DNA of 28,841 bases from an uncultured Eubacteriales bacterium (GTDB taxonomy: Bacteria > Bacillota > Clostridia > Lachnospirales > Anaerotignaceae). The notes under the pieces were generated by a model. The model had not been told where the DNA came from. It searched no databases and worked only from the letters and a program-made list of their open reading frames with translations. Shown here one piece after another: positions 15,793 through 23,458 of the stretch (position 1 is the first letter of the stretch; every line of letters starts with the position of its first letter). Both the position numbers and the translations under genes were made by a program. Where the stretch lies: the NCBI GenBank assembly GCA_900546215.1, contig URCD01000019.1, positions 1 through 28,841 on the forward strand, read 5' to 3'.

Positions 15793-16185
15793 TTATTTTT
15801 TAGGTGTGGAGGTAGCCTCACTCTTACCTGAGGCATCATATGTAGCCGTAACTGTGAATGAACCTACATCGCCTACCCACTGGGCTTTCAAAGTAGCTCC
15901 TGTACCGGTAGCTGTAGGAGTTCCGCCAATACCGTCGCCAAGCATATCTTTTAAATCATCACCTGTCGTGGGGTTTTTCTCAAGTGCTTCACACGCAACA
16001 GCCGCAGTGTAAACAGAACGTGCATTAGCAGCGCCTACTGCTTCTGCCGATTCCTTTTTAAGGTTGTTATACTGGGGCAGAGCAAGAGCCGCAAGAATAA
16101 CGAGAATAGCGATTACAACGATAAGCTCGATAAGTGTAAAGCCCTTCTTTTTGTTCTTCTTCATTTCAAGAAGTTTTTTGTACAT
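15793..16185 (-). CDS. pilA: Major type IV pilin
   Basis: This 130-residue prepilin starts at ATG 16185, nine bases after AAAGGAG; upstream in-frame codons have no such site. The 15-residue leader ends KKKG, followed by FTLIELIVV with Glu at mature position 5. The hydrophobic helix is ~25 residues and ends ALPQYNNLKKES, typical of pilins. The mature protein is ~115 residues: a short helix (ANARSVYTAAVACEAL), then a Thr/Gly-rich beta region and a KK end. It lacks the CPxHG pair of its neighbours. Small size, its own promoter and an attenuating terminator behind it point to the major fibre subunit, cleaved by PilD and polymerised by PilB/PilC. Confidence 0.85.
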   Translation of the reverse strand: MYKKLLEMKKNKKKGFTLIELIVVIAILVILAALALPQYNNLKKESAEAVGAANARSVYTAAVACEALEKNPTTGDDLKDMLGDGIGGTPTATGTGATLKAQWVGDVGSFTVTATYDASGKSEATSTPKK

Positions 16186-16296
16186 ATGTAACATCTCCTT
16201 TAATTTAATAAATTCTGGTGCACAGAATAAACGGAGATTACAATCCATTAGAGCAAGTGTAATAACCGTTTTATTGACTGCATTATATTATAGCTC

Positions 16297-16306
16297 ATTA
16301 TAACAT
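16297..16306 (-). promoter_or_regulatory. Candidate pilA promoter (extended -10)
   Basis: On the - strand the sequence reads ATGTTATAAT, an extended -10 (TGTTATAAT) in an AT-rich intergenic stretch. No good -35 is seen at 17 bases. A second TATAAT-like stretch lies ~10 bases downstream. The implied leader is ~105 bases. The rest of 16186-16364 holds no ORF and only weak small hairpins. Confidence 0.45.
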
Positions 16307-16364
16307 ATTTACGGTAAAATTAATATATTTTATTCCGAAAAAAGTATACAAATAACAATTATTA

Positions 16365-17420
16365 TCAAATAGTTCTTTTAGCAAACATTCGCAGGTCTCC
16401 CTCGTTTACACAGCAGGAAAGAGCTTCCTCAAATTCGATAGTGCCGTTTTTAACCAATTCGCCGAGGGATTTATCAAGAAGCACCATGCCGTCCCTGCCG
16501 CCTGTCTGTATGGAGGCGTTAATCTGGTGTATCTTTCCCTCACGTATAAGGCTTGAAATACTGGGCGTAGCCAGCATTATCTCAAGGGCGGCAACACGTC
16601 CGCCTTCCTTTCTGGGGACAAGCTGCTGGGTGATTACAGCCTTAAGTGTGCCGGCAAGCTGGGAGCGCACAAGTGTCTGCTGGTGCGGCTCGAAAACGTC
16701 TATAATACGGTCGATTGACTTGGCAGCCCCGGTAGTATGGACAGTCGACAGCACAAGATGGCCTGTTTCCGCCGCTGTTATAGCTGCCGAAATGGTCTCA
16801 TAGTCACGCATTTCACCAACAAGGATTATATCGGGGTCCTCACGCAGTGCGGAGCGCAGTGCGGAGGCGAAGGAAGGAGTGTCCCTTCCAAGCTCGCGCT
16901 GGCTGACTACGCAGTGCTTAGGCTCATGTACGTACTCGACAGGGTCCTCGATTGTGATTATATGGCTGTTTCTGCGGCGGTTGGCATATCCCAGCATGGC
17001 AGCAAGAGTTGTGGACTTACCGCTTCCGGTAGGGCCGGTTACAAGCACAAGTCCCCTCGGCAGCATTACAAGCTCCTCAAGAAGGGCGGGAAGCTCCAGC
17101 TCCTCAACGGTAGGGATTTTATTTGCCAGTATTCGCATAACACAGCCGAGACTGCCCATTCGGTGAAACATATTTACACGGCAGCGTATACCGTCAGGCG
17201 TCTGTATGGCCAGGTCTATATCGCTTCCCGAACGGAAGTCCTTGGCCTGCTCGGGCGTCAGAAGGTCCAAAAGCTCAGATTTTAAATCGTTAAGCGCGTA
17301 ATTGGCCGGAAGCCGCTGAATACGGCCGTCTATTCTAACCGAAATAGGTTCGTTCTGTCCGTAATGGATGTCGGACGCGCCCATGAGGTTTGCCGATGTT
17401 ATTATCTCATAAACTGTCAT
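16365..17420 (-). CDS. pilT: Type IV pilus retraction ATPase PilT
   Basis: This 351-residue hexameric ATPase drives pilus retraction at the inner face of the membrane. ATG 17420 follows AGGAG. The N-terminal PAS-like part (MGASDIHYG, IDGRIQRLP) precedes the RecA-like domain with Walker A GPTGSGKS (129-136). Then come the Asp box (IITIEDPVEYVH), Walker B (DIILVGEMRD) and His box (LSTVHTTGAAKS), followed by a C-terminal helical region. It lacks the PilB-type N-terminal extension and the tetra-cysteine motif, which separates it from PilB. It lies 11 bases after pilB, in one unit with it. The presence of PilT implies that the pilus is retractile. Confidence 0.95.
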   Translation of the reverse strand: MTVYEIITSANLMGASDIHYGQNEPISVRIDGRIQRLPANYALNDLKSELLDLLTPEQAKDFRSGSDIDLAIQTPDGIRCRVNMFHRMGSLGCVMRILANKIPTVEELELPALLEELVMLPRGLVLVTGPTGSGKSTTLAAMLGYANRRRNSHIITIEDPVEYVHEPKHCVVSQRELGRDTPSFASALRSALREDPDIILVGEMRDYETISAAITAAETGHLVLSTVHTTGAAKSIDRIIDVFEPHQQTLVRSQLAGTLKAVITQQLVPRKEGGRVAALEIMLATPSISSLIREGKIHQINASIQTGGRDGMVLLDKSLGELVKNGTIEFEEALSCCVNEGDLRMFAKRTI

Positions 17421-17431
17421 TTAGGTTTCTC

Positions 17432-19120
17432 CTATTCAATAGAGTATATTATTTTTTCTATTTCGGCCATGCTTGTCGTGCCGTCGCGGAGCAGGTCGAG
17501 CGCAAAATCCCTGAGGAAACGCACGCCCTTGGAGCGCTCGTATTCCTTGATTTCAGTGATAGGCACACTCTGGGCTATCATTGTTCTTAAGGTTTCGTCC
17601 ACGTTTATTATCTCGTAAATCGGACGGCGGCTTATATAGCCGGTGTTGGAGCAGAAGGGACAGCCAACAGGCTCATATAACTCGTCAATATCGGCGTCTC
17701 CGATAATAAAGCGGTCCACATCATTTACGGCACGCTTCTGCTTGCAGTGGGGGCACAGCTCCTTTACAAGACGCTGGGCCACAACCCCGGTAACGGAGGC
17801 GGCTACCATATAAGGCGCGCTTCCCATATCTATAAGCCTGTAAATACTTGAGACAGTATCGTTGGTATGCAGGGTTGAGAGCACAAGATGTCCAGTTATG
17901 GCGGCCCTGATGCCAAGGGAGGCGGTCTCCGCGTCACGCATTTCTCCGACCATTATTATATCGGGGTCCTGACGCAGTATAGAGCGCAGGGCCGAGGAAA
18001 ATGTGAGGTCCGCCTTCGTGTTGACCTGAACCTGGTTTATATTGTCGATACGCTGCTCAACAGGGTCCTCAATGGTTACTATATTAACCGGCTTATGCGC
18101 CAAAAGGTTAAGGGCGGCGTAAAGCGTTGTGGTTTTACCGCTTCCGGTAGGGCCGGTTACAAGGATAATGCCGTTGGGCGCCTTAATCATATGCTTAAAC
18201 GCCTCAAGTACGCCCTCAGGCATGCCAAGACGGTTTAAATCCATAAGCTCGGGACGGTTGGTATTGCCCAAAAGCCTCATAACTATTTTTTCACCGTAAA
18301 TTGTGGGCAGAGAGGAAACACGGATATCCAGCTCAAAGCCCTGTCCCTCGTAATGAAGCTTGCCGTCCTGCGGTATACGCTTTTCGGCTATGTTCATGTC
18401 GCTTATAAGCTTTATACGGGTAATAATCGGGTTATGCGCCGCGATTGACATACGCGTATGGGTGGTTAGGTCGCCGTTTATACGGTAACGTATGAGAAGG
18501 TCGTTTTTGGACGGCTCGATATGTATATCGCTGGCGTTGGCTGCGGCCGCCTGATTTATCAGTGTATTTATAAGTTTTACCAGAGGCGTGCCTTCTATAC
18601 GCTCGCCTGTCATTACAAGCGCCTCGTCCTCTTCCTCATCGGCGGAAAGCTCACGGCTGAGGTCATCGGCCGCGGATTTAACTATATCCTTGCTGAAATA
18701 ACTGTCAATTATGCTCAGAAGAGAGCTTTTTCGGACAACAACAGTACTGACCTCATAGCCGGTGATGCTTCTCAGCTCGTCAAAGGTATAAAAGGCCAGG
18801 GGGTCGCTGGTGGCTACCACAAGGGCGTTATTTTGAAAATCAATGGGCAGAACAAGGTTTCTAACCGCGTAATTCCTGTCCACAAGGTTTGCGGCCTTGG
18901 GGTCTATTTTATAGCCGGACAGCTCCATATAGGGTATATTAAGCTGCTCGGACAGGCATTGAGCGAATTCGGCCTCGCTTACATAGGATAGTTCGATAAG
19001 TATATCTCCTATACGTTTGCCCTTGGAGCTTTTTTGAAGCTCAATGGCACGGTCAAGCTGCTTTTGATTTATTATTCCCTTATCAAGCAGTATCTGTCCT
19101 ATTTGCACATTCTTTCGCAT
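17432..19120 (-). CDS. pilB: Type IV pilus assembly ATPase PilB (GspE family)
   Basis: This protein powers pilus extension. I prefer ATG 19120 (562 residues), 8 bases after AAAGGAG; an in-frame ATG six codons upstream lies before that site. Residues 6-29 and 36-59 form two 24-residue MshEN-like motifs (xIGxxL...Q and RIGDIL...Q). The middle domain contains ASDIHIEP. The ATPase domain has Walker A GPTGSGKT (323-330), Asp box (IVTIEDPVEQRI), Walker B (DIIMVGEMRD) and His box (LSTLHTND). Two CxxC pairs (CPHC, CPFC) form the zinc site usual for PilB/GspE. It is first in a pilB-pilT unit, divergent from pilD. The MshEN motifs suggest response to cyclic-di-GMP. Confidence 0.95.
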   Translation of the reverse strand: MRKNVQIGQILLDKGIINQKQLDRAIELQKSSKGKRIGDILIELSYVSEAEFAQCLSEQLNIPYMELSGYKIDPKAANLVDRNYAVRNLVLPIDFQNNALVVATSDPLAFYTFDELRSITGYEVSTVVVRKSSLLSIIDSYFSKDIVKSAADDLSRELSADEEEDEALVMTGERIEGTPLVKLINTLINQAAAANASDIHIEPSKNDLLIRYRINGDLTTHTRMSIAAHNPIITRIKLISDMNIAEKRIPQDGKLHYEGQGFELDIRVSSLPTIYGEKIVMRLLGNTNRPELMDLNRLGMPEGVLEAFKHMIKAPNGIILVTGPTGSGKTTTLYAALNLLAHKPVNIVTIEDPVEQRIDNINQVQVNTKADLTFSSALRSILRQDPDIIMVGEMRDAETASLGIRAAITGHLVLSTLHTNDTVSSIYRLIDMGSAPYMVAASVTGVVAQRLVKELCPHCKQKRAVNDVDRFIIGDADIDELYEPVGCPFCSNTGYISRRPIYEIINVDETLRTMIAQSVPITEIKEYERSKGVRFLRDFALDLLRDGTTSMAEIEKIIYSIE

Positions 19121-19193
19121 GACAGTTCTCCTTTTCATTGAATGGGTAATGTGATATTATTAATAGTGGGACTGGGTCCCGGGAGGTAAAAAT

Positions 19194-19940
19194 ATGTTTC
19201 AGTTTATTTTTTTTATGATATACGGGCTGTGTATCGGCTCGTTTTTAAACGTTGTTATATACCGTCTTCCACGCAAGCTTCCGATTGCCAAGGGCCGCTC
19301 CATGTGTCCCAAATGCTCTCACACGCTTGGCGCATTGGACCTTGTGCCTGTGGTAAGCTTCCTGGCGCTGGGCAGAAAATGCCGTTACTGCGGGGAGCCT
19401 ATATCCTGGAGATATATGGGGGTTGAGCTGCTTACGGGAGTATGGTTCGGGCTGTGCGGATATTTTTGGGATATAAGCCTGTACGCCGTTATACTATGCC
19501 TGTACGGCAGTGTGCTTATATGCGCCTGGTTTATTGACAAGGACGAAACTTACATACCCGACAGGTTTCATATAATTATAATAGCCCTTGCCATAGCGTC
19601 GCTGTTTACAGGCCCGGCGGTTGGAATTAAATCCAGGCTTTTAGGCGCGGCGATTGTTGGCGGTATAATGTTTGTTATTTCCTTCGTGACCGGAGGGGGT
19701 ATCGGCGGAGGCGACATAAAGCTTATGGCGGCCTCAGGACTTCTGCTTGGGGCAAAGCTTGTTGTGCCGGCCTTTTTTCTGGCCTATATAATAGCGGCTG
19801 TACGCTGGGTGCCTCCCTACGCGGCAAAGAAAATACCAAAGGGCTTTGAGGTGCCTATGGCGCCGTCCTTTGCGGTTTCGCTTATGATTATGGCGCTTGC
19901 CGGGGACAGCCTGATTAATATGTATCTAAGCCTTTTCTAA
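19194..19940 (+). CDS. pilD: Prepilin peptidase PilD
   Basis: This 248-residue aspartic membrane protease cleaves prepilin leaders after Gly and N-methylates the new N-terminus. ATG 19194 follows GGGAGG. The N-terminal motif GSFLNVVIYRLP (15-26) and the zinc-binding cysteines C38, C41, C63 and C66 (CPKC, CRYC) belong to the methylase part. The catalytic aspartates are D115 (FIDKDETYIPD) and D174 (GGGDIKL). Several membrane helices follow the family pattern. It is the only + strand gene in the pilus locus, divergent from pilB. Its last 15 bases overlap the 3' end of a minor pilin gene on the other strand, with no terminator visible. Confidence 0.95.
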   Translation: MFQFIFFMIYGLCIGSFLNVVIYRLPRKLPIAKGRSMCPKCSHTLGALDLVPVVSFLALGRKCRYCGEPISWRYMGVELLTGVWFGLCGYFWDISLYAVILCLYGSVLICAWFIDKDETYIPDRFHIIIIALAIASLFTGPAVGIKSRLLGAAIVGGIMFVISFVTGGGIGGGDIKLMAASGLLLGAKLVVPAFFLAYIIAAVRWVPPYAAKKIPKGFEVPMAPSFAVSLMIMALAGDSLINMYLSLF

Positions 19941-20441
19941 ATTCCAGTTGGGGCAGCCGACCGCCTGTGACTGGGTATAAAACTCCTTGCCTTCCTCGTC
20001 AAAAATTGTAACCGTAACAAGTACGGCAGGCTTGTCTGAAAAGGCCTCGATGCCGTTTGCCGGGTCTCCGGCGTATTTGAGGTCAAGCTTGATATCTATG
20101 GACAGCTTATCCTTCGTAAGGTTAGGGAACAGCTGCTGGCCAAGCTTTTCCAGCTCTATTTTCTCACCGGCATGGTCGCTGTTTTCATTAACATGGGTGT
20201 AGGTGAGCGTATCGCCGTTTAATACGAAATCCTTTCCGCAGTAAAGCCTGCCCTGAAGCTCGTTTATTATTCCGGCGCAGGCGGAACGGGCGTTGCTCTG
20301 CCGCGAGTTAATATGAAACACATTTACCTGCGGAACAAGATAAGAGGCAAGAAAGCCTCCGACAATAACAGTGATTGCAAGGGTTATCAGTATCTCTATG
20401 AGGGTGAAGCCCTTTTTTGATTTAACGCGCAATGTTCTCAC
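19926..20441 (-). CDS. Minor pilin, PilW/PilJ-like
   Basis: This 171-residue prepilin has leader MRTLRVKSKKG, then FTLIEILITLAITVIVGGF with Glu at position 5. The start is GTG 20441; a TTG three codons downstream is an alternative. The rest is a globular domain with NARSACAGIINELQGRLYCG near the start and GCPNW near the end, so a disulfide is possible. It is the last of three minor pilins after pilO, the order seen in clostridial type IV pilus loci. Minor pilins of this type prime assembly at the pilus tip. Exact naming (PilW, PilJ, PilU) is uncertain. Confidence 0.82.
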   Translation of the reverse strand: MRTLRVKSKKGFTLIEILITLAITVIVGGFLASYLVPQVNVFHINSRQSNARSACAGIINELQGRLYCGKDFVLNGDTLTYTHVNENSDHAGEKIELEKLGQQLFPNLTKDKLSIDIKLDLKYAGDPANGIEAFSDKPAVLVTVTIFDEEGKEFYTQSQAVGCPNWNLEKA

Positions 20442-20449
20442 CGCTTCTC

Positions 20450-20773
20450 TTATTTATAGTAGTAATAGGTTATGCCGCTGTCCTCGCCGTCGGCGTAAAG
20501 CTCGGCCCTCCTTAGAGTGAACTCGGAGGCATAGGGGGAGCCTATATCGATGTTCCGGCTTGAAAGGCTTTTTTTCTTTATGTTTTCCGGAAGCCTTCCC
20601 GTATCATAAGCGGTAACAATATCTGAGGTGTTTTTATCATAGCTGTTCATCTTGTCTGTTATAGTCAAATTTGACAGAGCCATTGAAAGGAAGGCGGCCG
20701 TTATGAGAGCAATTAGGGCTATGCATATTACTGCCTCTATAAGCGTAAAGCCTTTGTTTTTATTCCACTTCAT
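20450..20773 (-). CDS. Minor pilin, PilV-like
   Basis: This 107-residue prepilin starts at ATG 20773, inside the end of the gene upstream (14-base overlap). The leader MKWNKNKG precedes FTLIEAVICIALIALITAAF. The mature part is short, with NSYDKNTSDIVTAYDTGRLP and a Tyr-rich end. It has the size and order of a PilV/GspI-like minor pilin, which helps start pilus assembly together with its two neighbours. No cysteines are visible outside the membrane helix. Confidence 0.8.
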   Translation of the reverse strand: MKWNKNKGFTLIEAVICIALIALITAAFLSMALSNLTITDKMNSYDKNTSDIVTAYDTGRLPENIKKKSLSSRNIDIGSPYASEFTLRRAELYADGEDSGITYYYYK

Positions 20774-21359
20774 AGAATCTCACCGCTTTCCAGCCGTCTA
20801 TTGAAACAGAGTGCTCTGTAAACTGCGGGTCAGGCTCCAGCCTTGCTCCAAGCTTATAGGTCTTTTTGGTTTCTTTTGATGTAAACTCTATTTCAACAAG
20901 CATCCAGCATTTTGGATGCCTTTTACTTTCCTCAATTAGATTTAGTGTATGGCTTTGCTTGAGCTTGCCCTCCGGCAAATCTGCTTCACCGGTAACGGTT
21001 TTCTCATAATCATCAAACACAGGCTCAGACGCCTCAGCCTGTTCTTCAGGTGACATGCCGTCGTAGGCGTCCAAATCGTCAATGTAGGCGCTGTATTGTG
21101 TTGCAGGATCCTGTATAAACCTGCCCATCTCAATTCTTGTCATAGAATCAGTGCTGCTGTAGTTATCCTCCGCCATATCCACAAAGGTATCCCGAAGGCT
21201 GACAGCCGTAATATAATCCTGTTCATGCCGGCGCTGCTCCGCCGCGGAGCGCGCCGAATAAATGCTGACTGCGGAATAAGCCGCGGCCAGTATACCTAAT
21301 ATAGCCATAAGTATTATTATGTAAATTAAGTTTGAGCCGCGTCTGTTTTTATTCCACAT
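20760..21359 (-). CDS. Minor pilin, PilX/GspK-like, without Glu5
   Basis: This 199-residue protein starts at ATG 21359 after GGAGG. The N-terminus MWNKNRRG is followed by SNLIYIIILMAILGILAAAY. It has a prepilin-like Gly and helix, but the residue at mature position 5 is not Glu. Loss of Glu5 is the known mark of GspK/PilX-type subunits that sit at the tip. The globular part is acidic (DDLDAYDGMSPEEQAEASEP) and ends with a beta-rich section. It lies between pilO and two Glu5-bearing minor pilins. Identification is by position and N-terminus; sequence similarity to PilX is not obvious. Confidence 0.75.
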   Translation of the reverse strand: MWNKNRRGSNLIYIIILMAILGILAAAYSAVSIYSARSAAEQRRHEQDYITAVSLRDTFVDMAEDNYSSTDSMTRIEMGRFIQDPATQYSAYIDDLDAYDGMSPEEQAEASEPVFDDYEKTVTGEADLPEGKLKQSHTLNLIEESKRHPKCWMLVEIEFTSKETKKTYKLGARLEPDPQFTEHSVSIDGWKAVRFYEVE

Positions 21360-21361
21360 TT

Positions 21362-21991
21362 TTATTCCTCCACGAAATAGAAGGTCATATTTACCTCCGC
21401 CGTATAGGCGCTGTCGCCGGCGGTTATGGCGAAGGTGTCAACCGTTACGCTTCTGCCGCTTGTGCTGAAGCTGTTTAAAGCGTTTATAAGGTTTGCAAGG
21501 TCTCCGTTCATTGTTATAGAACAGCTGTAAAGGGTCTGCGTCATAGACGACAGATACTGTGACTCGCCGCCTTCACCGCCGCTTTGCGCACTTTCAAGGG
21601 CGCTGTCCATAACCTCGGAGCCGCTGTAGGCCAGCGAGCTTGCAACAGGGCCCATCTGGGCCGGATTTATAGTAACCGACGTAAGCGTTACGCCGCTGTC
21701 ATAGGCGGTCTGCTGAAGCATACGGTCGATTTGTGTATCCCTGAGGTTTTTATAAAAGTAGCTGTCCGACAGTGCGCGTATTTTTTCGTCGGAAAGACGG
21801 GAATCCGCGCCTATCAGGGACGGCATAAGCATTTCCATCTGCTCTCTCTCGGCCTGCGCCGCCTCGTACTCGAGCTTTGCCTGTCTGTTGGCGTTAAGGA
21901 CGGGATTTATTATGTATGTCCAGCTGGCCAAAAGTATTACTAAAAGGGCAAGGATGTAGAGCAGTATTTTTTCTCTCTTTGAAAGAACCAT
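21362..21991 (-). CDS. pilO: Type IV pilus alignment protein PilO-like
   Basis: This 209-residue membrane protein starts at ATG 21991, sharing one base with the stop of pilMN (TAATG). A single transmembrane helix (residues ~9-28) is followed by a coiled coil (NRQAKLEYEAAQAEREQ). The C-terminal domain is probably ferredoxin-like, interrupted by a Gly/Ser-rich stretch (SGGEGGES). This is the standard layout of PilO, which pairs with PilN outside the membrane and links the cytoplasmic PilM/PilC machinery to the pilus. Sequence similarity among PilO proteins is low, so the call rests on layout and position. Confidence 0.85.
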   Translation of the reverse strand: MVLSKREKILLYILALLVILLASWTYIINPVLNANRQAKLEYEAAQAEREQMEMLMPSLIGADSRLSDEKIRALSDSYFYKNLRDTQIDRMLQQTAYDSGVTLTSVTINPAQMGPVASSLAYSGSEVMDSALESAQSGGEGGESQYLSSMTQTLYSCSITMNGDLANLINALNSFSTSGRSVTVDTFAITAGDSAYTAEVNMTFYFVEE

Positions 21992-23439
21992 TATAAATCA
22001 GCCCCCTTTACAGCGCAGTTTACCGTGAAGCTGCAGCTTTCCTGCGTTGACCATCCGGTATAGGAAACAGACGCGAAGTAGCCGCTGTTTCTGAGGTTCT
22101 CCACATAGGATGTGGCCGAGCCTCCGCCGGGGCCTGCAAGTGAAACGGAAAGCATGCCGCCGTAGGCGGAATAGGTTATGCCCGTTATTCTTACACCGTC
22201 GCCAAGCTGAGAGGTGAGGGCACCGTATACCTCGTTGGTCATCTGGGGAAGGGCTCGTATGGCCTCTTCCTTCATTTCAAGGGAATCGTTCTCTGATTTA
22301 AGGGAAAGGTATTCCTGCTGAACCTCAAGGAGCCTCTGATATTCCTGCGCCTCTTCGGTAGTGGTGTTAAAGGCCATTATAGTCTCGGTTTTTGAAGCAA
22401 GTATACTCTCCGTTATTTTTCCGGCCGCAAGCGGAAATACAATCAGGAGAAACGCGTAGGCGGCAAGAAATATTACCGCGCGGTTTTTAAGCGCCGGAGT
22501 ATGGACTGCCTTTGATTTGTCGGCCGTATTGGCTCTAAGGAAATTCATATCACGCTTTAAAACCGCTCCGGCGGCCTTAAGGCCGATATTTAAATCGCAG
22601 CCGTCAGGAGCTATTAAAACCTGTGAAAGAGGAAGCTGTGTGCAGGTAACCTCTGAAGGACGCAGCGCCTCAAGCTCCTCGCTGATCATAGGCGTAAGCG
22701 AGTCAAGGGCAGGGACGTCCCCGCCGATTATAACCTCGGAAACCCTTTCACTGACGTGTCTGGTGCGCTGGAACTGAAGAAGCTTGTTAATCTGCTCTGC
22801 CAGCTCCTCCGCCAAAATCTGTACATTGCCGGAAAAGCTTATGTATTTAAAGTTAAGGCGGCGTGTGAATACAGGACAGCCCCTGTCTAAAAGGTACAGC
22901 TCCGTATGGCTGTTGTTTACCTCAACAAAAATTACGGTTTTATCCGAGAAGCCCGCCATTGACACAAGCTTTGAAACGCAGTCCGTCACTACGTCAATTG
23001 ACGACGGCTTTATTCCGACCTCGGTTAAAAGCTGGACATAATCCTCAAACACCGACCTGTTTATGGCACAGGCAACAAAGCCCTTCTGCCCGTCGTCGTT
23101 TACACGCCCTGTAGGCAGAAATTCCACGGCAAACTCGCTGAGGTTTGAGTGGTAATAAAGCATTTCGTTCATTACGACCTCACGCTGCTGCTTTTTGTTT
23201 TTCATCCCGGGAACATAAAGCTCACGCAGGAGAAGCCCCTTTGAGGGAAGGACAACGTCGGTCTTTTTTCCCGCAAGGGCATATTTTTTGACAAGGGCTG
23301 AAAGGGCGTCCCTTCGTGAAGCCTCGTCCTCCGGGGCAAAGGGAAAAGACTCCGTGCTTTCAACGGCTATTTTTCTGCCCTTCTGGCTCCCGGCTATATA
23401 TACTATATTATCATTTTCAAAGCTAATTATATGTTTCAA
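21991..23439 (-). CDS. pilMN: PilM-PilN fusion protein
   Basis: This 482-residue protein joins two pilus parts that are separate in many bacteria. Residues ~1-300 are a PilM-like actin-fold domain (KTDVVLPSKGLLLREL, VIFVEVNNSHTELYLL, EVIIGGDV). A membrane helix follows at ~317-340, then a PilN-like part with a coiled coil (~360-400) and a small alpha/beta domain (ITGITYSAYGGMLSVSL). PilM is cytoplasmic and PilN binds it through its N-terminal tail, so fusion fixes that contact; fused pilMN is known from some Clostridia. The start is TTG 23439 with GGTGAAC upstream, so translation may be modest. Confidence 0.88.
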   Translation of the reverse strand: MKHIISFENDNIVYIAGSQKGRKIAVESTESFPFAPEDEASRRDALSALVKKYALAGKKTDVVLPSKGLLLRELYVPGMKNKKQQREVVMNEMLYYHSNLSEFAVEFLPTGRVNDDGQKGFVACAINRSVFEDYVQLLTEVGIKPSSIDVVTDCVSKLVSMAGFSDKTVIFVEVNNSHTELYLLDRGCPVFTRRLNFKYISFSGNVQILAEELAEQINKLLQFQRTRHVSERVSEVIIGGDVPALDSLTPMISEELEALRPSEVTCTQLPLSQVLIAPDGCDLNIGLKAAGAVLKRDMNFLRANTADKSKAVHTPALKNRAVIFLAAYAFLLIVFPLAAGKITESILASKTETIMAFNTTTEEAQEYQRLLEVQQEYLSLKSENDSLEMKEEAIRALPQMTNEVYGALTSQLGDGVRITGITYSAYGGMLSVSLAGPGGGSATSYVENLRNSGYFASVSYTGWSTQESCSFTVNCAVKGADL

Positions 23440-23458
23440 AACTGTTCACCGCTTTCGC

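Noticed and set aside
16186..16364. Possible cyclic-di-GMP riboswitch in the pilA leader
   Set aside because: Riboswitches of this type are known upstream of some clostridial pilin genes, but I see no conserved class I or II core here, only an AT-rich promoter region and small hairpins.
16737..17285. A 182-residue + strand frame over pilT
   Set aside because: It is opposite a full PilT with all ATPase motifs, has no ribosome binding site and codes for a compositionally odd protein.
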